A stretch of 5,930 nt of DNA from a bacterium. Its GTDB lineage: Bacteria > AUK180. Shown piece by piece: positions 1 to 5,915 of this stretch (its first letter is position 1; each line of letters opens with the position of its first letter). The notes beneath the pieces were generated by a model that did not search any database, was not told the origin of the DNA, and worked only from the letters and a program-made list of their open reading frames with translations. The stretch spans positions 1-5,930 of the forward strand of contig JAGGYO010000237.1 in assembly GCA_021162505.1 (NCBI GenBank), read 5' to 3'. The position numbers were made by a program, and so were the translations under genes.

Positions 1-74
1 ATTACAACTTTTACAATCAAATTGGGCAAGAAAAAACTAAGAATAAATACCAGTTAAGAAATTCGCGCCATTAA
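1..74 (+). CDS. Possible 3' end of a gene entering from the left edge
   Basis: Frame 3 of the plus strand is open from the window edge to a TAA at 72-74 and reads YNFYNQIGQEKTKNKYQLRN and then SRH. Its polar, tyrosine- and lysine-rich composition is plausible for this AT-rich genome. If real, the gene would converge on the glyA operon. With 23 residues and no recognisable motif this may be chance: frame 1 is also open to a stop at 57. Confidence 0.2.
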   Translation, partial: YNFYNQIGQEKTKNKYQLRNSRH

Positions 75-171
75 AAAAAATTATTTTTAACTAAGTCCAA
101 GGAATATAATAATTTTTCAGTTAAGTGATAGGAAGAGCACTTTATGAAAAATAAATTTTTTGTTCAAATGA

Positions 172-197
172 GATTGCGACGCTTTGCTCACAATGAC
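172..197 (+). repeat. Dispersed-palindrome element, copy 1 (imperfect hairpin, G-AT…AT-GAC type)
   Basis: The 26 bases form an imperfect hairpin: ATTGCGA at 173-179 pairs with TCACAAT at 188-194 with one mismatch, preceded by G and followed by GAC. The end pattern G-AT…AT-GAC matches the elements at 208 and 5848. The sequence resembles the ATTGCGA-type palindromes I recall being scattered between genes of many bacterial genomes. Assigning it to that class is from memory. Confidence 0.55.
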
Positions 198-207
198 AAG
201 GGAGATA

Positions 208-232
208 GATTCCGTGTCAAGCACGGAATGAC
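208..232 (+). repeat. Dispersed-palindrome element, copy 2 (8-bp perfect hairpin)
   Basis: ATTCCGTG at 209-216 pairs perfectly with CACGGAAT at 222-229 around the loop TCAAG, with G before and GAC after. It has the same length, loop, flanks and orientation as the element at 5848-5872, but different stem bases that keep pairing. It lies ten bases from copy 1. Confidence 0.75.
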
Positions 233-242
233 CGAGAATAAT

Positions 243-262
243 GGGTCGTTCACGAACGACCC
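243..262. terminator. GC-rich hairpin, possible terminator of the operon or another dispersed repeat
   Basis: GGGTCGTT at 243-250 pairs perfectly with AACGACCC at 255-262 around a four-base loop. It is the strongest hairpin downstream of the last operon gene, about 92 bases past the stop. On the minus strand it is followed by ATTATTCT, a weak U-tract, so efficient intrinsic termination is uncertain. The CCCCTACA at its right edge also resembles dispersed hairpin repeats of other genomes, so it may be a repeat that happens to sit here. Confidence 0.4.
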
Positions 263-290
263 CTACAATTTATACTTTCTCTTTAACCTG

Positions 291-316
291 CCTATGCTCT
301 GCGTGCTCCGTGGTTA
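291..316 (-). repeat. Possible dispersed purine-type repeat (ACCACGGAGCACGCAGAG)
   Basis: Read on the minus strand this contains ACCACGGAGCACGCAGAG, a degenerate succession of CRGAG/CACRGAG units. It recalls ACCACAGAGCACAGAG-like repeats found between genes in several environmental bacteria. It is more GC-rich than its surroundings. With a single copy here, the call rests on resemblance only. Confidence 0.3.
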
Positions 317-354
317 TTATATTGCTTTTTATTTCTTCTCTGTTATTTGTAGAT

Positions 355-3114
355 TTAGAAATCTGTACTTATATCAAACTGGAAATATGTATGAGGATCG
401 ATACGCTGGAAATCCCATCTTTTTGCAAAATCAAACATAAGATCAAAATAACCTAAAGAAAATCTGATCCCAAAACCCACGGAGGATTTTATATCATCAA
501 ATACATATCCATTCTTCGTTCTGTTAAAACCATGGAAATCATTATCAATCCAAGCATCTCCAACATCCAAAAAGAACAAACCCCTGATATAATAAAAATT
601 AAAAATACCCGATAATCTTAGAATATCAATGAAAGGTATCCTCAATTCTACATTTGAGAAAAATCCGTTATTACCGTATATAGACATTGGATAATAACCG
701 CGAACGGAACCCGTACCCCCAAGATAAATATAATTGGGGTCCTGTCCCCAGCTGGTATATCCGAATAATCTGAAGGCGAGAGTGCTTCTCATTGTAATCT
801 TCATATATTTTCTATAATCCAGCAGGAAATTATACGATTCATAGTAATTGTCCGTTACAGGAGCTGAGCCGGTAAATGAAAGCATATATCTTGAACCTTG
901 ATTATAGGTAAAAAATCCCGGTTTCGTATTATCATGGACATAGTTAAATGTTGCTCCCGCTACGCGCTTAACGGATGGATAATTGTAATAATCCTGAAAA
1001 ATAGAATTATAGTATTTAAATCCGTACTTTAGCTCCATTTCAAGACGATTATATTTACTGAAAGCATATATTGCCATTAAAGATCCACCCCAATTGCCTT
1101 CGTAACCCGTAGCATTGAGGTCCCAGAAATAGTATTCCTGCCTTCTATTATAACCCACAAAGCCCCAGTTCAGGCGATGACTTTGATCGAAATAGTACAT
1201 ATAAAAATTATTGAACTGCCTTATGGCATCAATGGTCAATGAAATAACATGATCACCCAGGGTATCCGTCAATGTAATATTGGAATAGTTCTCGATGATA
1301 CCATTCTCATAAGTAACATAGCTTCCTGCATTCACAGGTAAGAATTTGAGTTTATATTGTTTAACATTCTTTAAAAAATCAACATTATAATTCAGCTTTG
1401 CCTGAGCATAAATATTTGCAGGATCATCGTGATATGTTTTAAAGACCTTGAAATCCGAAACCTTTCTAATATAGGTCTTATAGGAGCCCTGTTTATATGA
1501 GGTAAAGGCAATTGTCTTTCCGTCTGGTGAAATATTTGGCATAATATTCCCTACGGTTACATTTGTCAATTGCTTTATCTCCCCTGTTTTCATTTCCATT
1601 AAAAATAGATTCGGAATTTTATTTGCTCTGTCTGACACGAACAATAAACGCTGCCCGTCTGCAGAAATTGACAATTGAATATCCCAACTTTTGGAAAATG
1701 TTATTTGTTTTTCAACTTTGTTCTTCAAATCCAAGTAAAAAATATTTTTATATTTATCCAGGGACTTAGTAAAATAAATACCGTTTTTGTTTTTATCATA
1801 AGCAATATACTGAATAAAACCCGTTTCTTTTGTAATTTGTTCTGTTTCTCTTGATCTCAGGGAAAAGAGAAATATCTCTCTACCGCCCTTGGATTCTGCT
1901 GTAAAAAACAGTGAATCACCGTCTTTCCACATTGGGAATCGGGGTTTCAGCATATCATTGAGACGATACTTTTTGAAATTATAATCCATAAGATCAAAGA
2001 CCATTAGAACATCAGCCCTGCCGTCCCGGGCAAATATGGCGAGTTTTTTACCATCAGGAGAAATGCTCATTGAATTATTTTCAACGATGAGATATTCATA
2101 TTTTCCTGTTGCAAGCGGAGTTATGCGTTTGATCAATTTTTTACCGTCTGATCTTACCGAATAAATATCAAGCTTGCCGTTTTTATTGGTAATAGCAGCA
2201 ACCATTGCTCCCGAGGGATAAAATACGGGTTGTAGCCATATATCCCTTGAATAAAGTTCATTGAGAATGCATTCCCCATAATCCACATCAGGATCCTCTT
2301 CATTTTTGATCTTGGGCCAATTTTGTTTCTTTAAATAGTTATACCACATATCATTATTTCTTTTATATGAATATCCGGTTACCTTTTTAAATATCTCATC
2401 AAGAGACATTTTACCGATTTTCCGCATATAACGAAATAATTTCCTGAAATTTTCAATACCGTATTTATTATAGAACCATTCAATAAAACTCTGACTCTCC
2501 TTATAACACTGAAAAACATTGGGTGTATAATAAAAATTTTCCATTTGCTGCAAGGAATAGAAATTATTGTTCATTACGGCATCTCTAAGCATCATTTTTC
2601 CCGTCATGTCCCAATGCTGACTAAAGAATTCCGCAGTTCCTTCCATAAACCACATGGGTGGTTCCTTTTTTAACACCCTATTTTTTAAAATATGATATTG
2701 AAAGATATGTGTTAATTCATGCCATATCAATGACCGTAATTCCTCATGGGGAGAATCAACCGGCACTACAAGTCGTTTCATTAGAGTTTCTGCGAAACCG
2801 CCTACCTGTGGCGGAACAAAGCCGGAAATGATATTTGTTTGCTCAAAATCCCTATGTGTTTTATAAATAATGACAGTGGTCTTATCTTTTATCTCAAATT
2901 TCAATGTATTAGAATGATGTGAATAAGCATTTTCCAAAATATTGATTATTTCCAATAAACGGTTCTCCTCGGCTTTATAATAGAATATTTTGAAATGTTT
3001 GGATTCCTTGATGAACCATTTAAAGTTTTTATAATAAAGTTTATTCTGTCCGAATCCAAATATACTAATGGAGGATATCAATAATAAGAAAATAAGAAGA
3101 TGTTTAACGCGCAA
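355..3114 (-). CDS. Exported three-part protein: HEXXH peptidase-MA-like domain, TolB-type propeller, BamA/TamA-like outer-membrane barrel
   Basis: The 919-residue protein has a signal peptide (about 1-22, MRVKHLLIFLLLISS then a likely cut near GFG/Q). Residues 30-265 resemble gluzincin metallopeptidases of the peptidase MA-like type: HELTH at 132-136 gives two zinc-ligand histidines and the catalytic Glu133, and WFMEGTAEFF at 155-164 offers Glu158 as third ligand. Residues 297-552 hold six PD40/TolB-like blades, the clearest being SISPDGKKLAIF (350), SISADGQRLLFV (482) and NISPDGKTIAFT (527). From about 585 to the end is an Omp85-type barrel with LTDTLGDH (615-622), the lid-loop hallmark GGTGSVRGYYP (799-809), FLDVGDAW and a terminal Phe. 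The 30-45 residues between propeller and barrel are too few for a POTRA domain. Translation starts at TTG, because an in-frame TAA lies immediately upstream. It is last in the operon. The substrate, and whether the peptidase faces the periplasm or the cell surface, are unknown. Confidence 0.93.
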   Translation of the reverse strand: MRVKHLLIFLLLISSISIFGFGQNKLYYKNFKWFIKESKHFKIFYYKAEENRLLEIINILENAYSHHSNTLKFEIKDKTTVIIYKTHRDFEQTNIISGFVPPQVGGFAETLMKRLVVPVDSPHEELRSLIWHELTHIFQYHILKNRVLKKEPPMWFMEGTAEFFSQHWDMTGKMMLRDAVMNNNFYSLQQMENFYYTPNVFQCYKESQSFIEWFYNKYGIENFRKLFRYMRKIGKMSLDEIFKKVTGYSYKRNNDMWYNYLKKQNWPKIKNEEDPDVDYGECILNELYSRDIWLQPVFYPSGAMVAAITNKNGKLDIYSVRSDGKKLIKRITPLATGKYEYLIVENNSMSISPDGKKLAIFARDGRADVLMVFDLMDYNFKKYRLNDMLKPRFPMWKDGDSLFFTAESKGGREIFLFSLRSRETEQITKETGFIQYIAYDKNKNGIYFTKSLDKYKNIFYLDLKNKVEKQITFSKSWDIQLSISADGQRLLFVSDRANKIPNLFLMEMKTGEIKQLTNVTVGNIMPNISPDGKTIAFTSYKQGSYKTYIRKVSDFKVFKTYHDDPANIYAQAKLNYNVDFLKNVKQYKLKFLPVNAGSYVTYENGIIENYSNITLTDTLGDHVISLTIDAIRQFNNFYMYYFDQSHRLNWGFVGYNRRQEYYFWDLNATGYEGNWGGSLMAIYAFSKYNRLEMELKYGFKYYNSIFQDYYNYPSVKRVAGATFNYVHDNTKPGFFTYNQGSRYMLSFTGSAPVTDNYYESYNFLLDYRKYMKITMRSTLAFRLFGYTSWGQDPNYIYLGGTGSVRGYYPMSIYGNNGFFSNVELRIPFIDILRLSGIFNFYYIRGLFFLDVGDAWIDNDFHGFNRTKNGYVFDDIKSSVGFGIRFSLGYFDLMFDFAKRWDFQRIDPHTYFQFDISTDF

Positions 3115-3787
3115 TTAAATTTCTCCTAACCTGTTTTTTCTTAGGTAAATAATTTTCAAAGGTATTCTTTAAAAATTCCATATAATTATCCCGAACAAAA
3201 TCATAATACTCGGGATTTTCACCGCCTGAATATTCCTGCGATGTAGAAAAGTCCTTTCTGAATTCCAGTGAATCTTTTTTGCAATCGTATAAAAATACCT
3301 GAACATTTATATTATAGACCTGTTTTTTTTCATAAACCTCTCTATAATAATATGCCTGATAATTAGGATCCCAAACCTTTTTATAAACATAACCCTCCAT
3401 TTCCTGAGGTGAAAAATATATGAAGGTAAAAAGATAAACACCGTCATGTGGCTTTTTAAAATTAATATCATCGAAGTTAATGATATTTCCTTTCCTTTCA
3501 TTGAAGATTATAGTAAAGGGTAATGTATCCTTTTCTACCTTCGCAAATTTCAGATCACCCATTAGCTCAAAGGTCTCTTCCAAGAAATCTTCCCTTGTAT
3601 TTTCAAAAAAATCGTTTTCATCTTCTTTAACAGAAATATATGGCAGGGTTATATGTATATTACCTAATTTTTTGGCACTTTCCTTGGGTTCAATGGTCTT
3701 ATTAAAATCCACCTTGACATAATGAAAACATGATGTAAAAAATATTGATAAAAACAACAAGGGGATAATTTTAATTAGCCATTTCAT
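3104..3787 (-). CDS. Probable outer-membrane or periplasmic lipoprotein of unknown function
   Basis: I do not recognise the family. The 227-residue product starts MKWLIKIIPLLFLSIFFTSC, a signal peptide ending in a lipobox-like FTSC with Cys20 as the likely lipidated residue, though Phe at -3 is atypical. The mature protein looks mainly beta/alpha. A strand-like GNIHITLPYISV at 42-53 precedes an acidic helix rich in Glu, Asp and Phe (about 54-78). Residues 133-167 form a tyrosine-rich stretch with nine Tyr, including YYY at 146-148, followed by a probable strand NINVQVFLYD. The C-terminal tail KKKQVRRNLIAR is strongly basic. The ATG at 3787 has AAAGGA at 3795-3800 seven bases upstream, and the start overlaps the end of the TPR gene by 17 bases. 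Its last codons contain the ribosome binding site of the next gene: AGG AGA encodes Arg221-Arg222. Linkage suggests a role with the downstream barrel protein, but this is inference only. Confidence 0.85.
   Translation of the reverse strand: MKWLIKIIPLLFLSIFFTSCFHYVKVDFNKTIEPKESAKKLGNIHITLPYISVKEDENDFFENTREDFLEETFELMGDLKFAKVEKDTLPFTIIFNERKGNIINFDDINFKKPHDGVYLFTFIYFSPQEMEGYVYKKVWDPNYQAYYYREVYEKKQVYNINVQVFLYDCKKDSLEFRKDFSTSQEYSGGENPEYYDFVRDNYMEFLKNTFENYLPKKKQVRRNLIAR
3123..3127 (-). promoter_or_regulatory. Shine-Dalgarno site supporting the TTG start of the barrel protein
   Basis: AGGAG is followed by eight bases and then TTG at 3112-3114. The codon directly before that TTG in the same frame is TAA, so no upstream start is possible. 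Starting later would remove the basic N-terminus of the signal peptide. The site lies inside the last codons of the preceding lipoprotein gene, which fits translational coupling. Confidence 0.85.
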
Positions 3788-4094
3788 TTAATATTCCTTT
3801 ATAATTTTCGTCAATGCCCTTATTATCACTAATGATAGATAATGCAGTTTCATATTCCAAAAGCGCCTCGTCATATTTACCTTCCGCTTCCAGACAAACG
3901 CCGAGGTTATTATGGGCAATCCAATCCTTGGGATTTTCTTTTACCAGGTTTCTAAAATGGAATTCCGCTTCTTTAAATATTCCTTTTTTCATCATATCAA
4001 TGGCATAATTGTTCTCTAACTTGACATAATTTTTAGTACAGGACAGTGAAAATATAATGAGAATAAGGATCAAAATATATAATTTAACTCTCAT
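3771..4094 (-). CDS. Small TPR-repeat protein with lipoprotein-like signal peptide
   Basis: The 107-residue protein begins MRVKLYILILILIIFSLSC: a basic start, a hydrophobic core and Cys19 after FSLS. This fits a lipoprotein signal, although the lipobox is non-canonical because Ser rather than Leu is at -3. The mature part is essentially two tetratricopeptide-like helical hairpins, about residues 27-56 (GIFKEAEFHFRNLVKENP) and 57-90 (NNLGVCLEAEGKYDEALLEY). The second matches the TPR consensus well. TPRs are protein-binding scaffolds, so a periplasm-facing, membrane-anchored adaptor is a reasonable inference, perhaps for the two envelope proteins encoded next. An upstream in-frame ATG at 4130 would add 12 residues ahead of the signal peptide and lengthen the overlap with acpS to 47 bases. 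Neither ATG has a convincing Shine-Dalgarno sequence, so the shorter form was chosen because it puts the signal peptide at the N-terminus. The exact binding role is unknown. Confidence 0.85.
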   Translation of the reverse strand: MRVKLYILILILIIFSLSCTKNYVKLENNYAIDMMKKGIFKEAEFHFRNLVKENPKDWIAHNNLGVCLEAEGKYDEALLEYETALSIISDNKGIDENYKGILNEMAN

Positions 4095-4452
4095 AAACAA
4101 TACAAAATGCCACTGCGTAACCCGAATCATGAGAAATACTTATATCTATGCTATAATTCTTATTTATCACGGATCTCAAATTCTCATTCTCTATCTCAAT
4201 ATACATACCCGTTCTTCTATCGGTAATGATGGAGAGCTCATTGAACTCATAATCAATATTAAAATGTGAGAGTGCCTTGTAAATCGCCTCTTTTGCAGCA
4301 AATCTGCCGGCAATGGTAGGATATGGGTCCTTGAATTCCTTAAAATAATCTATTTCCTTTGGTGAGAACATCTTCTTCCACTTTTTATTATCTTCAAAGA
4401 CGCCTTTGATCCTATCAATGGAAATAATGTCAACACCTGTTTTAATTTTCAT
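4084..4452 (-). CDS. acpS: Holo-[acyl-carrier-protein] synthase (4'-phosphopantetheinyl transferase, AcpS type)
   Basis: AcpS transfers the 4'-phosphopantetheine arm from coenzyme A to a serine of apo-ACP, making the acyl carrier competent for fatty acid and hence phospholipid synthesis in the cytosol. The 122-residue length is typical of the small trimeric AcpS type. The N-terminal TGVDIISIDRI contains the Mg-binding Asp8. RFAAKEAIYKAL at 50-61 carries the second metal ligand, Glu55. SISHDSGYAVAF at 105-116 is the conserved C-terminal strand motif. The ATG overlaps the glyA stop by four bases (ATGA). No clear Shine-Dalgarno sequence precedes it, so translation probably depends on ribosomes finishing glyA. 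Its 3' end overlaps the next gene by 11 bases. Nothing in the sequence looks degenerate. Confidence 0.96.
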   Translation of the reverse strand: MKIKTGVDIISIDRIKGVFEDNKKWKKMFSPKEIDYFKEFKDPYPTIAGRFAAKEAIYKALSHFNIDYEFNELSIITDRRTGMYIEIENENLRSVINKNYSIDISISHDSGYAVAFCIVYES

Positions 4453-5696
4453 AAATATTTTTCATATAAGGGAAATCTTTTACAAAGTTCCTTTACCTCG
4501 CTCTTCACTGATAAGAGAAGTTCTTGATTTTTTCTGTCTTTCAATACCCTAACGATAAATTCGGCAATAATGTCCATTTCTTTGGGTCCCATCCCTCTTG
4601 TCGTTACTGCCGGGGTTCCTAATCTAATACCCGAAGTAACAAAGGGTTTTCTCTGATCAAATGGAATAGTGTTCTTATTGGTGGTAATACCTGCTTTTTC
4701 CAATGCCTTTTCCGCTCGTTTACCGGATAGGTCAAATGGATTAAGATCAACAAGCATGAGGTGTGTATCTGTTCCACCTGCTACTAATCTTAGTCCCCTG
4801 TTCTCAAGTCCTTTTGCCAACGCCTGAGCATTATCAAGCACTTTTTTCTGATACTCTTTGAAATCAGGAGCCAGTGCCTCTTTAAAAGCAACTGCTTTAG
4901 CAGCAATAACATGTTCCAATGGTCCCCCTTGAATACCGGGGAAAACATTCCTGTCAACATCTGCTGCATATTTTTCTTTACAGAGGATCATACCGCCGCG
5001 TGGTCCTCTCAATGTCTTATGTGTAGTGGTAGTAACAATATCTGCATAAGGAATAGGTGAGGGATGTAATCCCGTAGCCACAAGACCTGCAATATGAGCA
5101 ATATCAACGATTAGAAAAGCACCAACAGAATCAGCGATCTCTTTGAATTTTTTGAAATCAAGAAATCTCGGATAAGCGGACGCCCCTGTTATTATCAATT
5201 TTGGTTTTATCTCTTTAACTTGTTTTGCAAGTTCATCATAATCAATCTGCTCTGTTTCTCTTGTAACACCATAGGGGACAACATTAAAAAATCTACCTGA
5301 AAAACTCAATGGATGACCATGTGTTAAATGTCCTCCGTTTGAAAGAGCAAGACCCATTATGGTATCACCCGGTTCGATCAAACTGAAATAAGCCGCCATA
5401 TTTGCTTGTGAACCGGAATGGGGCTGGACATTTACATGCTCTGCGCCAAATAGTTCCTTTGCCCTGTCTCTTGCAAGGTCTTCTGCTACATCTACAAATT
5501 CACAACCGCCGTAATATCTCTTACCCGGATATCCTTCAGCGTATTTATTGGTCATTACTGAGCCTAATGCCTGTAGTACACTCTCTGAAACAAAGTTCTC
5601 CGAAGCTATAAGTTCAATATTATACGCCTGTCTTTCTGTCTCATTGTGAATGGCGTTATAAATTTCAATATCGGATTTTTTGAGGTCGTCTAACAT
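4449..5696 (-). CDS. glyA: Serine hydroxymethyltransferase (glycine hydroxymethyltransferase), PLP-dependent
   Basis: This cytosolic enzyme interconverts serine plus tetrahydrofolate with glycine plus 5,10-methylene-tetrahydrofolate, the main entry of one-carbon units for purine, thymidylate and methionine synthesis. The protein is 415 residues, the normal bacterial length, and colinear with the family. Visible motifs (numbered from the chosen start) are IELIASENF near 27-35, YAEGYPGKRYYGG at 52-64, the GGHLTHG segment around His123, VDIAHIAG with the PLP-contacting Asp198, VTTTTHKTLRGPRGG with the Schiff-base Lys227, and GIRLGTPA with the substrate-carboxylate Arg358. An in-frame ATG lies four codons upstream at 5708, but it overlaps the GGAGG at 5702-5706. 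That GGAGG sits 5 bases before the ATG at 5696, so 5696 is preferred. It is the first gene of the operon, and its TGA stop overlaps the ATG of acpS as ATGA. No active-site residue appears to be missing. Confidence 0.98.
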   Translation of the reverse strand: MLDDLKKSDIEIYNAIHNETERQAYNIELIASENFVSESVLQALGSVMTNKYAEGYPGKRYYGGCEFVDVAEDLARDRAKELFGAEHVNVQPHSGSQANMAAYFSLIEPGDTIMGLALSNGGHLTHGHPLSFSGRFFNVVPYGVTRETEQIDYDELAKQVKEIKPKLIITGASAYPRFLDFKKFKEIADSVGAFLIVDIAHIAGLVATGLHPSPIPYADIVTTTTHKTLRGPRGGMILCKEKYAADVDRNVFPGIQGGPLEHVIAAKAVAFKEALAPDFKEYQKKVLDNAQALAKGLENRGLRLVAGGTDTHLMLVDLNPFDLSGKRAEKALEKAGITTNKNTIPFDQRKPFVTSGIRLGTPAVTTRGMGPKEMDIIAEFIVRVLKDRKNQELLLSVKSEVKELCKRFPLYEKYL

Positions 5697-5701
5697 AGTT
5701 T

Positions 5702-5706
5702 CCTCC
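5702..5706 (-). promoter_or_regulatory. Shine-Dalgarno site that sets the glyA start
   Basis: GGAGG lies five bases before the ATG at 5694-5696. The upstream in-frame ATG at 5706-5708 shares a base with this site, lacks its own Shine-Dalgarno sequence, and would be only about ten bases from the predicted transcript start. The later ATG is therefore preferred. Confidence 0.8.
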
Positions 5707-5723
5707 ATAGTAGTTTATTGCTG

Positions 5724-5751
5724 ATTATAGCATTTTTTAGTTTTTTTTCAA
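5724..5751 (-). promoter_or_regulatory. Sigma-70-type promoter of the glyA operon with extended -10
   Basis: Read on the minus strand, TTGAAA (5746-5751, five of six matches to TTGACA) is followed after 16 bases by TATAAT (5724-5729, perfect). TGC directly before TATAAT makes an extended -10. Runs of A upstream and within the spacer could act as an UP element. Transcription would begin near 5717, about 20 bases before the preferred glyA ATG, leaving no room for a leader riboswitch. It is the only good promoter seen ahead of the five overlapping genes, so it probably drives all of them. Confidence 0.8.
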
Positions 5752-5796
5752 ATATTTTTTTTAAATTTACAAAGCAGTCAAAAATCAACACGGTAC

Positions 5797-5823
5797 TAAG
5801 TATAAGTCATAAGTATTCAGTGA
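5797..5823 (+). repeat. Imperfect short tandem array, TAAGT units at 6-7 base spacing
   Basis: TAAGT begins at 5797, 5803 and 5810, and the related TCAGT at 5817, a spacing of 6, 7 and 7 bases. The region is non-coding and lies left of the palindrome at 5848. Only four units are visible, so this is a modest signal. Confidence 0.4.
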
Positions 5824-5847
5824 GGAAAGTACAAAGAAAAGAAAATA

Positions 5848-5872
5848 GATCCTGAATCAAGTTCAGGATGAC
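5848..5872 (+). repeat. Dispersed-palindrome element, copy 3 (8-bp perfect hairpin)
   Basis: ATCCTGAA at 5849-5856 pairs perfectly with TTCAGGAT at 5862-5869 around the loop TCAAG, with G before and GAC after. It equals the 208-232 copy in length (25 bases), loop, flanks and orientation, while the stem bases differ and still pair. It lies about 100 bases upstream of the glyA promoter and is not near a gene end inside the window. Confidence 0.75.
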
Positions 5873-5880
5873 TTTGTCAC

Positions 5881-5915
5881 CTTCAACTTTCGACCTTCGA
5901 CTTTTGACTTTTATA
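5881..5915 (+). repeat. Heptanucleotide tandem array, consensus YTTYRAC
   Basis: Four consecutive seven-base units are in exact register: CTTCAAC, TTTCGAC, CTTCGAC and TTTTGAC, followed by the decayed TTTTATA. Seen from the minus strand the unit is GTYRAAR, with an AAGTC-like core. No open frame uses it, and a seven-base period would not preserve a reading frame. Confidence 0.6.

Larger units (their letters stand above)
1..354. other. Left intergenic region downstream of the operon
   Basis: No gene is supported across this stretch apart from a possible gene end at its left edge. Bases 60-140 are mostly A/T and include an A/T-only inverted repeat (TTAAAAA at 71-77 with TTTTTAA at 84-90). Bases 172-262 hold three hairpins in quick succession, and 291-316 resembles another common dispersed sequence. 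Open frames crossing this area run through the hairpins and into the antisense of the barrel gene, and look accidental. Confidence 0.7.

Noticed and set aside
51..125. Direct repeat CAGTTAAG at 51-58 and 118-125
   Set aside because: Eight bases repeated at a 67-base distance in AT-rich DNA is easily explained by chance, and nothing mobile lies between.
351..364. AGATTTAGAAATCT as an intrinsic terminator at the end of the barrel gene
   Set aside because: The stem is only about five weak pairs, it overlaps the stop codon, and no U-tract follows on the minus strand.
144..456. Two overlapping plus-strand open frames of 98 and 71 codons
   Set aside because: They run through the hairpin cluster and into the antisense of the barrel gene, lack a ribosome binding site, and have no protein-like motifs.
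1563..1769. Plus-strand open frame inside the barrel gene
   Set aside because: It is antisense to the well-supported propeller-coding region and has no recognisable domain.
3307..3722. Minus-strand 64-codon and plus-strand 80-codon frames within the 227-residue lipoprotein gene
   Set aside because: Both are out-of-frame shadows of a gene with a signal peptide, a Shine-Dalgarno sequence and operon context. Their compositions reflect the complementary or shifted codons.
4057..4269. Plus-strand 70-codon frame across acpS and the TPR gene
   Set aside because: It is antisense to the diagnostic C-terminal SISHD motif of AcpS and carries no motif of its own.
5402..5611. Plus-strand 69-codon frame inside glyA
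   Set aside because: It is antisense to the highly conserved N-terminal part of serine hydroxymethyltransferase.
5797..5915. CRISPR array
   Set aside because: The repeat units are 5-7 bases with no spacers of 25-40 bases, and no cas gene is present.
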